Below, piece by piece: positions 34,775 to 43,425 of a stretch of DNA of 64,000 bases; position 1 is the stretch's first letter; every line of letters begins with the position of its first letter. The translations under genes and the position numbers were made by a program. This stretch comes from Seonamhaeicola aphaedonensis (lineage in GTDB: Bacteria; Bacteroidota; Bacteroidia; Flavobacteriales; Flavobacteriaceae): the NCBI RefSeq assembly GCF_003386195.1, contig NZ_QRDX01000009.1:62001-126000 (forward strand), given 5' to 3'. The notes beneath the pieces were generated by a model. It was not told the origin of the DNA. It made no database searches and was given only the letters and a program-made list of their open reading frames with translations.

Positions 34775-37273
34775 ATGAAACAGTACCTAACCTTCATCCA
34801 TATCGCACTATGTTTTAGCATATTTTCTTTTGCGCAAACGCCAGAAACGGTAACTATTGTCCAAACCAAAATAGATAGCATAAAACAACTGCTCAATAGC
34901 CATAATAAAGCAGACGAGGAAAAAGTACGACTGCTTAATGAATATGCAAGGGCATCCTTCTATGAAATGAATTTTATGGACGGTTTGAAAGCGACCCATA
35001 AAGCGCATGAACTTTCCAAAGATATTGACTTTGAAGGAGGCATGGTTATGTATTACGAAACATTATCCATGTTTGTCGGCTATGGTGCGATGGCCGACTA
35101 TTACCAGAAACAGGCAGAGTGGTTATCATTACAACCAGAAAAAAATCTGGAGAAGTACTATTTAGAGCTACCCAATGCGCCATATAATTTTGAAGGCGCC
35201 TTAGAAAACTGGTTAAATCAATTCTCTGAAGCATATACCTACTTTGAAACGCTAGACGCCAAAGAAATACAGGCCACTATTCTATCTTGGATTATGTATT
35301 TTTATGTAAGGCAAAATAACTTTGAGGAAGCATTACAAACAAGCCAAAAAGGGATAGAACTCGCAGAGGAACTCAATCAACCGTACCTTGTTTTTTTGTT
35401 TATGTCGCGTAAAATGAATCATTTAAATGACTTGGGCAGACAAGAAGAAGTCAGCCGTATTGAAGCAGATTTAGTTGAGTTTATTGCCAAGAATAAAGAC
35501 GCCAACACCATAGGTTTAATTACCAGTACGATGGCATTCGGATATCGTTTGAGTGGGAGACATGCTCTAGCCATTGAATATCACTCACAAGCCATAGAAA
35601 AATTTGAGCAAAGTAATGATACCATGATGTTGGCACATTCGTACAACAGAATTGCATTTGCCTATGCACATCTGGAAATGTTCGATAAATCAGTTGAAAT
35701 GCACGAAAAAAGCATAGCTATACGGGAACATAAAAATGACAAAGAGGCGCTAATTAATGACTATAACAGCGCTGTTTTTCCCTATTTCTATATAAAAAAT
35801 TACTCCAAAGCCAGGGAGTATATGAAACTGGCCATGGAAACAACGGATGAGCAAAGACTCATATACCTAAAGGCCAGACAAAATTCTCTGGAAGGGCAAA
35901 TTCTTATGGATCAGGAACAATATGCTGAGGCTATTCCAATCATTCAAAGTGCACTTGATACCTATCTGGAACATAACAGGTTTCAATCAATGCCATTCGC
36001 ATATATGTTTTTGGCCCGATGTTATTACAACCTCGAAAATTATCCTGAAGCATTGAAAAATGCACTTTTAAGTTTTAAAATTGAAAACGAGAATAATCGA
36101 CACAGGATTAGGGTAAAGCATGAAATCACCCTGTTGATTGCTGAAATCTACAATAAAATGGGGGATCAAGGTAATGCCTATCGTTATATGAAAATACATC
36201 ATGATTTTCGGGATGCCAATGACAAACTGGATGCGGCAAACAGACTGGCCGATGCCAAAGTACTCTCCATAATAGAAAAAAGTCAAAATAGAATTGATGC
36301 CATTGAAAAGGAAAGAGAGCAATCTATACAGAGAAACCGTATCCAGCGATTATGGCTTTTTAGTATTGCAGGTGGATTACTTTCGGCTTTATTCCTTGCC
36401 TTAATATTGTATCGCAATAATAAGAGCAAACAAAAAGCCAATAAACTGTTGCAAGCGCAAAAAGAGGAAATTCAGGATACACTAAAAAAACTTGAAGCTA
36501 CCCAAACCCAACTTATTCAATCCGAAAAAATGGCATCGCTTGGGGAATTGACCGCGGGCATAGCCCACGAAATACAGAACCCGCTAAACTTTGTCAATAA
36601 CTTTTCAGAAGTCAGCAATGAACTTATTGATGAAATGCACGAAGAAATTCAAAAGGAACATTATGATGAGGTTAAGGCCATTGCTTCTGATTTGCGGATG
36701 AATCTTGAGAAAATCAATCATCATGGCAAACGTGCCGATGCCATTGTTAAAGGGATGTTACAACATAGTCGAAGTAGTAGCGAAACTAAAGAACCAACTG
36801 ATATTAACAAACTGGCGGATGAATACTTCCGTTTGGCTTACCATGGTTTACGTGCTAAAGACAAGAGTTTTAATGCCACCATGGAAGCAGATTATGACGA
36901 AAGTATTGGCGAGGTGAAGATCTTTGCCCAAGATATTGGGCGGGTTATTCTCAACCTCTTAACCAATGCATTTTATACGGTACACAAAAAGAAAACATCC
37001 AGTCCTGATAACTATACACCAACCGTAATCCTAAAAACCAAAAAAGGAAAGGAATACGTAGAATTACAAATTACCGATAATGGTAGTGGTATCCCAAAAG
37101 ATGTAGTGAGTAAAATATTTCAGCCCTTTTTTACCACCAAATCAACGGGTGAAGGTACAGGTCTGGGGCTAAGTTTGAGCTACGATATAGCAAAAACACA
37201 CGGTGGCGATCTAAAAGTAGACACTACAGAAGGTAAAGGAAGCACCTTTACTTTGGTTCTACCTATTGAATAA
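34775..37273 (+). CDS. Membrane TPR histidine kinase
   Basis: This 832-aa protein begins with a signal peptide (QYLTFIHIALCFSIFSFAQ). Residues ~30-500 are TPR-type helical repeats (for example AIEYHSQAIEKFEQSNDTMMLAHSYNRIA split over neighbouring helices), placed outside the cytoplasm. A membrane helix (LWLFSIAGGLLSALFLALIL, residues ~527-546) and a coiled coil follow, then the kinase core with His598 in GIAHEIQNPLNFV, LLNLLTNAFYTV, DNGSGIP and GTGLGLSLSYDI. The kinase core is nearly the same as in the previous gene, pointing to duplication with different sensors. It starts two bases after that gene. It probably brings envelope signals to the same receivers. Confidence 0.9.
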   Translation: MKQYLTFIHIALCFSIFSFAQTPETVTIVQTKIDSIKQLLNSHNKADEEKVRLLNEYARASFYEMNFMDGLKATHKAHELSKDIDFEGGMVMYYETLSMFVGYGAMADYYQKQAEWLSLQPEKNLEKYYLELPNAPYNFEGALENWLNQFSEAYTYFETLDAKEIQATILSWIMYFYVRQNNFEEALQTSQKGIELAEELNQPYLVFLFMSRKMNHLNDLGRQEEVSRIEADLVEFIAKNKDANTIGLITSTMAFGYRLSGRHALAIEYHSQAIEKFEQSNDTMMLAHSYNRIAFAYAHLEMFDKSVEMHEKSIAIREHKNDKEALINDYNSAVFPYFYIKNYSKAREYMKLAMETTDEQRLIYLKARQNSLEGQILMDQEQYAEAIPIIQSALDTYLEHNRFQSMPFAYMFLARCYYNLENYPEALKNALLSFKIENENNRHRIRVKHEITLLIAEIYNKMGDQGNAYRYMKIHHDFRDANDKLDAANRLADAKVLSIIEKSQNRIDAIEKEREQSIQRNRIQRLWLFSIAGGLLSALFLALILYRNNKSKQKANKLLQAQKEEIQDTLKKLEATQTQLIQSEKMASLGELTAGIAHEIQNPLNFVNNFSEVSNELIDEMHEEIQKEHYDEVKAIASDLRMNLEKINHHGKRADAIVKGMLQHSRSSSETKEPTDINKLADEYFRLAYHGLRAKDKSFNATMEADYDESIGEVKIFAQDIGRVILNLLTNAFYTVHKKKTSSPDNYTPTVILKTKKGKEYVELQITDNGSGIPKDVVSKIFQPFFTTKSTGEGTGLGLSLSYDIAKTHGGDLKVDTTEGKGSTFTLVLPIE

Positions 37274-37305
37274 ATGTGTAAATTTAACTAAACAACTAAC
37301 CATGT

Positions 37306-37680
37306 ATGAAAATTTTAGTAGTAGATGATGAAAAAGATGTCCAAATCTTATTTCAGCAACGGTTTAGAAAAGAAATTAAAAACGGTGACCTGAATTTTAT
37401 GTTTGCATTTTCCGCTGAGGAAGCCATAGAAACTTTGCAAGACATAGAGCAGGAAGCGGTATTGATACTATCTGATATTAATATGCCCGGTATGAGCGGG
37501 CTGGAGCTTCTGGATTATATTAAAAGACATTACGACACCCCGCCTCCAGTGGTGATGATGATAACAGCTTATGGTGACGAAGAGAATCGAAGAAATGCCA
37601 AAATATTGGGAGCCGATGCGTTCCTCACCAAACCTCTGGATTTTAAATCCCTGAAAGACGAACTTCTAAAATTGAGCTAA
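37306..37680 (+). CDS. Single-domain response regulator (CheY-like)
   Basis: This 124-aa protein is a receiver domain only. The acidic pocket is VVDDEKD, the phosphoacceptor is Asp57 in ILSDINMPGMSG, the switch Thr is Thr87 in MITAYG, and the conserved Lys is Lys109 in FLTKPLD. With no output domain it may act as a phosphate relay or sink between the kinases and the next receiver, or bind a target protein. Its stop overlaps the start of the receiver-cyclase gene (TAATG), so the two are translated in a coupled way. Confidence 0.92.
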   Translation: MKILVVDDEKDVQILFQQRFRKEIKNGDLNFMFAFSAEEAIETLQDIEQEAVLILSDINMPGMSGLELLDYIKRHYDTPPPVVMMITAYGDEENRRNAKILGADAFLTKPLDFKSLKDELLKLS

Positions 37681-38720
37681 TGACAAAAATATTAGTTGTA
37701 GATGATGAAACGGATTTGGAAATTCTGATTAAACAGAAATTCCGAAAAGAAATACGTGGCAACAAGTATGAGTTTCTTTTTGCTATAAACGGCATTGATG
37801 CTCTGGATAAACTAAAAGACCAACCCGATGTTGACATTGTTTTAAGCGATATCAACATGCCCGAAATGGATGGCCTTACCCTACTGACCAAGCTAGGTGA
37901 ATCACGTCCTTTAATCAAGTCTGTTATCGTTTCGGCTTACGGCGACATGGAAAATATTAGAACTGCCATGAACCGGGGCGCTTTCGATTTTATCACCAAG
38001 CCCATCAACTTTGAAGATTTGAATATCACAGTTGAGAAGACCATAAAACAAGCCAACCAATTAAAAGAAACGCTTTTAGCCATTAAAGAAAATAATATTT
38101 TAAAAATGTATGTAGATGAGACTGTCTTGAATTTCATGGGGAGCAAAGAGTATGAGACTACTATTATGGCCAGTGAAACTATTGAGGGTACCGTTTTATT
38201 TATTGATATTTGCGGATTTACGACCATTAGCGAATCCACTTCACCAGATAAGGTGGTTGAATTGATAAATGCCTATTTTGAAGTTATGGTTAAGGAAATA
38301 ACAGATCAAGAAGGCTTCATTGATAAATTTATTGGAGATGCGGTTATGGCCGTTTTTAGAGGCGATTATCATTTAGACCGTGCTATTGATGCAGCTTTAG
38401 CTGTTAGGAATAGCATCAATGATTTACCTGCTTTAGAAGATGTTATAGCCTTTAAACCCAAAGTTTCCATTGGTATAAAAAGTGGAGAAATGATTTCGGG
38501 GAATATTGGCTCCTCCAGTTTAAAGCGATTGGATTATACGGTAATTGGAGACACCGTAAACACCGCAGCCAGACTACAAGATGCCGCTAAGCAAAACCAG
38601 ATAGTTATTTCCGAAGATTGCTACCAACAAATTAAGGAATCCTTTGTTTGTGAAAGTCTAGGAAGTATTTCAGTTAAAAATAAAGCCAATCCTTTAAATA
38701 TTTATGCCGTTATAGAATAA
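37680..38720 (+). CDS. Receiver domain fused to class III nucleotide cyclase
   Basis: In this 346-aa protein residues 1-125 are a receiver (Asp57 in VLSDINMPEMDG, Lys107 in ITKPIN). A linker helix (ENNILKMYVDETVLNFM) leads into a class III cyclase domain from ~residue 168: metal ligands Asp176 (FIDICGFT) and Asp220 (FIGDAVMAVF), base-contact Lys216 and Thr287 (RLDYTVIGDTVN), and transition-state Asn294 and Arg298 (VNTAAR). All catalytic residues are present. The Lys/Thr pair fits an adenylate cyclase of the class IIIb kind rather than guanylate. Pyrimidine specificity, as in Pycsar cyclases, cannot be excluded by eye. It is followed after 21 bases by a Pycsar-effector-like gene, which suggests that its product is read by that membrane protein. 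Confidence 0.92.
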   Translation: MTKILVVDDETDLEILIKQKFRKEIRGNKYEFLFAINGIDALDKLKDQPDVDIVLSDINMPEMDGLTLLTKLGESRPLIKSVIVSAYGDMENIRTAMNRGAFDFITKPINFEDLNITVEKTIKQANQLKETLLAIKENNILKMYVDETVLNFMGSKEYETTIMASETIEGTVLFIDICGFTTISESTSPDKVVELINAYFEVMVKEITDQEGFIDKFIGDAVMAVFRGDYHLDRAIDAALAVRNSINDLPALEDVIAFKPKVSIGIKSGEMISGNIGSSSLKRLDYTVIGDTVNTAARLQDAAKQNQIVISEDCYQQIKESFVCESLGSISVKNKANPLNIYAVIE

Positions 38721-38741
38721 CCTCCAAAATCAATAAGTCAC

Positions 38742-39302
38742 ATGGAAGAAGAAGATAACATAAAACAAGTGCCAATAGTAGAAAAAAATAAACACCTTGA
38801 TGATCTTGTAGATCATTATTGGGGCAGCATAAACTATATTTTCAACCTTATCAGAGCCTCTGAAATTAAAGCGGGGCTTATTTTATCATTTTATGGCATT
38901 GTATTAAATTTTGTTTTTAAAAGTGCTGATACAGTTTTAGAATCAGGACAAAACAAAATTGGTTTCTACATCTTAGCGGGTTTATGGTTTGCCTGTACTG
39001 TTGTTTCTATTTTCTATAGTATCCGGTGTTTTATGCCAAAAATTGAAGGTAAATATGATAAGAATATTTTCTTTTTTGGTGATGTCATCCAAAAATATGG
39101 AGACATAAAAGAATTTTCAAAAACGTTCTACGCTATTAGTAAAGATGAAGATCAATTATTTGACCAACTAGGACAACAGGTTTATGTTAACTCTAGGATT
39201 GCTGCAAGCAAATTTAAAAGTATTAACAATTCCATAAGGTTTTTAGCAGTTGGCCTTTTTTTGATGATTATTTTGGGAGTTTTTTATGTAATTAACAGTT
39301 AG
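38742..39302 (+). CDS. Pycsar effector-like membrane protein (DUF5706/PycTM type)
   Basis: This 186-aa protein has the layout of Pycsar TM effectors: a short helical N-terminus (DLVDHYWGSINYIFNLIRAS), the motif SEIKAGLILSFYG at the start of helix 1 (residues ~43-59), helix 2 at ~73-94, a cytosolic region with NIFFFGDV and QVYVNSRIAASKFK, and a last helix at ~164-184. In characterised Pycsar systems such effectors sense a cyclic pyrimidine nucleotide and damage the inner membrane during phage infection. Here the neighbour upstream is a receiver-cyclase, giving the cyclase/effector pairing but inside a two-component operon. Whether the output is defence or ordinary membrane signalling is open. 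A separate promoter-like box follows, so it is the last gene of the operon. Confidence 0.82.
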   Translation: MEEEDNIKQVPIVEKNKHLDDLVDHYWGSINYIFNLIRASEIKAGLILSFYGIVLNFVFKSADTVLESGQNKIGFYILAGLWFACTVVSIFYSIRCFMPKIEGKYDKNIFFFGDVIQKYGDIKEFSKTFYAISKDEDQLFDQLGQQVYVNSRIAASKFKSINNSIRFLAVGLFLMIILGVFYVINS

Positions 39303-39326
39303 TAAAATACTCATTAACACACGATA

Positions 39327-39334
39327 TAATTTTG
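39327..39334 (+). promoter_or_regulatory. Candidate -7 box (TAATTTTG)
   Basis: This exact TAnnTTTG match lies 23 bases before the ATG of the DUF1624-type gene. It marks a likely transcription boundary after the Pycsar-effector-like gene. Confidence 0.45.
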
Positions 39335-39357
39335 TTGATATTCTTACTTAAAACTAG

Positions 39358-40542
39358 ATGATTAAAGTCAAATCTACCAGAATTCAATCTATTGATGTTT
39401 TAAGAGGCTTGGTAATGATTCTCATGGCACTAGACCATGTTAGAGATTTTTTTTACCATGGTTCTTTTTTAAATGACCCTACCAATTTAGAAACCACTAC
39501 CCCAATTTTGTTTTTCACAAGATTTATAACACACTACTGTGCCCCCGTTTTTGTATTCCTAGCTGGAACTGCTGCTTTTTTATATGGAAGCAACAAAGCA
39601 AAGCCTCAGTTATTTAAATTCTTAATAACACGTGGTATCTGGCTTGTTATTCTTGAAATTATTTTAAACAACCTTCTTTGGAAATTTGACATTACTTATA
39701 GCAGACTCATCTTACAAGTTATATGGGCCATTGGTATATCTATGGTTGTACTATCCTTCTTGATATTTCTAACAAAAAGATGGCTCTTGTTTGTTGGTTT
39801 ACTAATTACATTGGGTCATAATTTATTGGATGGCATTATTATGAAAGGCACTGAACCTACATCAATTTTTTGGTATATCTTACATCAGCCAAACGTAATA
39901 TCTTTGAATGAAAATAGAGATTTGGGAATATTTTACCCTGTACTCCCCTGGATCGGTATAATGATATTAGGTTACTGTATAGGTCAATTATATGTTAAGA
40001 ATTCTAATGCTAATTCTAGAAAAAAATGGTTATTATTTTTGGGTATTGGTGCAACAACAATGTTCTTTATTTTAAGAGGTATTAATTTTTATGGAGATCC
40101 AGCACCGTGGCAACATCAAGATACTCTAACAAAAACAATTTTATCATTTTTCAAGGTTACAAAATACCCACCCTCGTTAGCTTATACGCTTATAACCATA
40201 GGTCCCTCTTTACTTTTTCTCTATGCTATCGAATCCGTCAAAAATAATATAACCGATTTCTTTTTGGTTTTTGGACGTGTACCATTATTTTATTATTTCT
40301 TACACATTTTTGTAATTCATATATTAGCTATTATTGGTGTTTTGATTTTTGGTGGTGATTGGCAAATTATGATCTTATCTAAAGACATGTTTTCCAATGG
40401 TAAATTATTAAACTATGGCTATTCCTTATACGCTGTTTATTTAATTTGGGTGGGTGTTATTATATTGCTTTATTTTCCTTGTAAAAAGTATATGATTTAT
40501 AAAGCAAAAAATAGAAATAAATGGTGGTTAAGCTACTTGTAA
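39358..40542 (+). CDS. DUF1624 / heparan-alpha-glucosaminide N-acetyltransferase-like membrane protein
   Basis: This 394-aa protein has about ten membrane helices. The N-terminus RIQSIDVLRGLVMILMALDHVRDFFYH, split over the first helix, carries the conserved Arg-Gly and Asp-His of the HGSNAT/DUF1624 acyltransferase family. YPVLPWIGIMILGYCIGQL and the FGRVPLFYYFLHIFVIH region further on are also typical. Members move acyl groups across membranes onto sugars, but the substrate of the bacterial versions is mostly unknown. It stands three bases before an amino-acid permease gene, so the two probably share a transcript. Confidence 0.85.
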   Translation: MIKVKSTRIQSIDVLRGLVMILMALDHVRDFFYHGSFLNDPTNLETTTPILFFTRFITHYCAPVFVFLAGTAAFLYGSNKAKPQLFKFLITRGIWLVILEIILNNLLWKFDITYSRLILQVIWAIGISMVVLSFLIFLTKRWLLFVGLLITLGHNLLDGIIMKGTEPTSIFWYILHQPNVISLNENRDLGIFYPVLPWIGIMILGYCIGQLYVKNSNANSRKKWLLFLGIGATTMFFILRGINFYGDPAPWQHQDTLTKTILSFFKVTKYPPSLAYTLITIGPSLLFLYAIESVKNNITDFFLVFGRVPLFYYFLHIFVIHILAIIGVLIFGGDWQIMILSKDMFSNGKLLNYGYSLYAVYLIWVGVIILLYFPCKKYMIYKAKNRNKWWLSYL

Positions 40543-40545
40543 ATT

Positions 40546-41841
40546 ATGATTATAAAGGATAAAGGGCTAAAAAGACGAATTGGTGTTTTAGGTCTTTCGG
40601 CTAATATTATTAACATCATTGTTGGGTCAGGTATTTTTGTTTTACCTGCTATTGTAGCTTCTCATATGGGACCCGCAAGTATTATTGCTTATGTATTCTG
40701 TGGCTTTTTAATGGCAATGATTATGTTATGCTTTGCCGAAGTTGGAACAAAAGTGACCAACACAGGAGGACCTTATACATACATAGAGGCCGCTTTTGGT
40801 GATTATGCTGGTTTTATATCTGGCTTTTTTGTTATTGGTACATTTTTATTCGCTGATGCAGCTGTTTCAAATGCTTTGGTAGATGTACTTGCATCTAATT
40901 TACCATATTTCAGTGAAACGCCTGTAAAAATCTTGTTTCTTTTTATCCTTTTTTTTGGCTTGGCATACATTAATGTAATAGGTTTAAAACAAGGCATAGG
41001 CTTAGTTAAATTTAACACCATTGCCAAACTAATTCCTTTAATACTTTTAATTCTAGTTGGATTTAAAGATGTATCTCAAAGTAATTTGGTAATTGAAACC
41101 ATCCCCAGTATTTCAACCTTGGGAAAAACTTCTCTTATTTTATTTTTTGCCTTCCAAGGGTGTGAAACAGGATTAATCATTGGTGGAGAAGTAATTAACC
41201 CTAAACGCACCATACCCCGAGCAATTTTTACTAGTATTGCTGCCGTTGTTATCATATACATTTTAGTTCAAACAATATCACAAGGTATACTTGGAAGTGA
41301 ACTCCCTAATTATAAGGCAACACCACTTGCTGATACAGCTGAAATAATATTCGGAAAACTAGGGTACAGCTTATTAATTATTGGGGGCATTATTTCCATG
41401 TTCGGCTATATGAGTGGATCCATTTTAAATAGTCCAAGGGTTGTCTATGCACTTTCAAGAGATAGAGTAATACCAATTAAAGGATTATCTAAAATTCACA
41501 AATCCTTTGCTACGCCTTATGTGGCCACAATAATTTATGCATCTATTGGTTTTATTTTTGCTATTTCTGGAAGTTTTGAGCAACTTGCAGTGATAGCCAG
41601 TAGCTCAATGTTATTTATATATTTAGGGGTTGCGCTTTCTGTTATTAAATTACGATATCGCTCTAGAGATAATAATAGCTCCTTTAAAACTCCCGGAGGC
41701 TTATTAATCCCCATAGTTGCCATACTTATAATATTTTTCTTTTTATCTAATATTTCAAAAAAAGAAATGATTGGAACAACCATCTTCATTGTAGTTTTAA
41801 GTTTAATTTATTTGTTAAACAGAGTATTTCAAAAAAAATAA
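40546..41841 (+). CDS. APC family amino acid permease
   Basis: This 431-aa protein has twelve predicted membrane helices. The first helix carries the unwound substrate-binding motif GSGIFVLPA, followed by GPASIIAYVFCGFLMAMIMLC in helix 2 and the TGGPYTYIEAAFGDYAGF block, which together mark the amino acid/polyamine/organocation superfamily. The AFQGCETGLIIGGEVINPKRTIPRAI segment is the conserved helix 6 to loop region. It imports or exchanges an amino acid or amine that cannot be named from sequence. It follows the DUF1624-type gene by three bases. Confidence 0.9.
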   Translation: MIIKDKGLKRRIGVLGLSANIINIIVGSGIFVLPAIVASHMGPASIIAYVFCGFLMAMIMLCFAEVGTKVTNTGGPYTYIEAAFGDYAGFISGFFVIGTFLFADAAVSNALVDVLASNLPYFSETPVKILFLFILFFGLAYINVIGLKQGIGLVKFNTIAKLIPLILLILVGFKDVSQSNLVIETIPSISTLGKTSLILFFAFQGCETGLIIGGEVINPKRTIPRAIFTSIAAVVIIYILVQTISQGILGSELPNYKATPLADTAEIIFGKLGYSLLIIGGIISMFGYMSGSILNSPRVVYALSRDRVIPIKGLSKIHKSFATPYVATIIYASIGFIFAISGSFEQLAVIASSSMLFIYLGVALSVIKLRYRSRDNNSSFKTPGGLLIPIVAILIIFFFLSNISKKEMIGTTIFIVVLSLIYLLNRVFQKK

Positions 41842-41912
41842 TTTTTGAAATAAATCAACCGGCATGAGCAAAAATTAAATTATCTCTATATTTAAGAAAA
41901 AATTATTTTCAA

Positions 41913-42866
41913 ATGTTATCCTTAACTACCACAAGCATGATTAAAATGGTGATGGCTAGCGCACTTGGTTTGTTCAGTTTATTAGCTATTAAAGCACAAG
42001 AAGAAGGATTCAAGGAAGTACAACTTACACACACTAGTTCAGATAACAGATATGCTAGTTACAATAAAAACGGCACCAAAATTTTATTTGAATCCAATCG
42101 AGATGGTAAGTGGCAAATTTACACAATGGATATAAATGGTGAGCACCAAAGAAAATTATTCAGAAGTGCCTCTAATGATAGAAGACCCTCATGGCACCCG
42201 TATAGAGATATGGTAATATTTGATTCTGACAAAGATGGGGGGACCGAACTATTCACCTACTCTTTTGAAACTAATTCTGTAAATAAAATAAAGGTTCCTT
42301 TGAACGGTGATAAAACGTTTGCTAGGTTTGCTCCTAACGGTGTCGAAATTGTTTTTTGTCATAAAAAAAACGAAGAAGTTACGGATTTATATATCTGTTC
42401 TTTGAAAGGAAAAAGGCTGCGTAAAATTGTTTCGAATAAGCATATTAATCTATATCCTCATTTTTCTCCAAGAGGTGATAATGTGCTTTATTTTTCAAAT
42501 AGAAACACTCAGGGTGAAAGTAACATTATTTATTCGTACAATATTATTACTGAGGATAGAGACCGCTACACATATTTCAAAGATCATAGTGAATACCCCA
42601 ATTGGTCCAATGTAAGAGGTAAACAAATTGTATATTCAGCTCAGGTTGGAGATGATATGAAACAGCCTGAAATTTATACCATGCGGAATGACGGTAGATA
42701 TAAAACAAGAATCACTTTTAACGATACAGAAGATATTTTACCCAGTTGGTCGCCTAATGATATTAATTTATTAATTACAGGGTATAGAAACGGACACTAC
42801 CAAATATGTAAAATTTTATTAAAGGAGCCGTTAGATCCTAACAACAAGTATAAAGTAGGTGAATAG
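41913..42866 (+). CDS. TolB-like beta-propeller secreted protein
   Basis: This 317-aa protein has a signal peptide (KMVMASALGLFSLLAIKAQ). The start may be ATG 41913 or, better placed for the signal peptide, ATG 41937. The rest is a series of PD40/WD40-like blades with the repeating pattern ASYNKNGTKILFESNRDGKWQIY, split across blades, plus SWHPYRDMVIFDSDKDG, FSPRGDNVLYFSNRN and SWSPNDINLLITG. This resembles TolB C-terminal propellers, which act as protein-protein platforms in the periplasm, but the TolB N-terminal domain is absent. The gene ends one base before the convergent DinB-like gene. Confidence 0.78.
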   Translation: MLSLTTTSMIKMVMASALGLFSLLAIKAQEEGFKEVQLTHTSSDNRYASYNKNGTKILFESNRDGKWQIYTMDINGEHQRKLFRSASNDRRPSWHPYRDMVIFDSDKDGGTELFTYSFETNSVNKIKVPLNGDKTFARFAPNGVEIVFCHKKNEEVTDLYICSLKGKRLRKIVSNKHINLYPHFSPRGDNVLYFSNRNTQGESNIIYSYNIITEDRDRYTYFKDHSEYPNWSNVRGKQIVYSAQVGDDMKQPEIYTMRNDGRYKTRITFNDTEDILPSWSPNDINLLITGYRNGHYQICKILLKEPLDPNNKYKVGE

Positions 42867-42867
42867 T

Positions 42868-43425
42868 TTAATTTTTTAGTTTTCCTTGAAAAACAGAGAC
42901 TTTAGAATTAAACGGATTACCTGAAGCACGTCTTAACATAACTATCTGTCCACAGTGCCATAATGCATCAGAAATTGGTCCGTTAATGATGTTCCAAAAA
43001 GGTACTGAGGTTTCTTCAAATTTGAATATTTCTTTTGAGCTTTTAAATACATCAGACACCATCTTTAAATTCATTAAAGTTTGTTTCCTTTTTTCATTAT
43101 AACTGAGTTCAGATTTGGTTTCATCTTTATTGTGTTCTAAAATACTATTCCTTATAAAACGTGACAAACCGTAAAGATGATCAATGGTTTCTCCAGTATT
43201 ACGACCCGATTCACTTGGTTTGTATTCCAGATCTACATCTCTCAACCCTTCGGTAGCCCAATAATACCGGAACCCCAAACCATCAATCATTCTAGCAACA
43301 ATGAAATTTGAGTCATAGGTTTCTGGATAGTCTTCTATTTCGTAAAAAGGTAGTTTTTCAGATTCCACTTGGGCCATACTTAGAGTTGATAACAATATAA
43401 AGAAAATAAAAATCTGTTTATTCAT
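42868..43425 (-). CDS. DinB-like secreted protein
   Basis: This 185-aa protein has a signal peptide (NKQIFIFFILLSTLSMAQ). The body fits a DinB/YfiT four-helix bundle: RYYWATEGL in helix 1, TIDHLYGLSRF with a metal-ligand-type His in helix 2, and DALWHCGQIVMLRRASGNP near the C-terminus with the second His. DinB proteins bind divalent metal and often catalyse thiol-dependent transfers, but an exported version has no known substrate. Its ATG overlaps the stop of the PPK2 gene by 8 bases (ATGAATAA), implying translational coupling. Confidence 0.72.
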   Translation of the reverse strand: MNKQIFIFFILLSTLSMAQVESEKLPFYEIEDYPETYDSNFIVARMIDGLGFRYYWATEGLRDVDLEYKPSESGRNTGETIDHLYGLSRFIRNSILEHNKDETKSELSYNEKRKQTLMNLKMVSDVFKSSKEIFKFEETSVPFWNIINGPISDALWHCGQIVMLRRASGNPFNSKVSVFQGKLKN

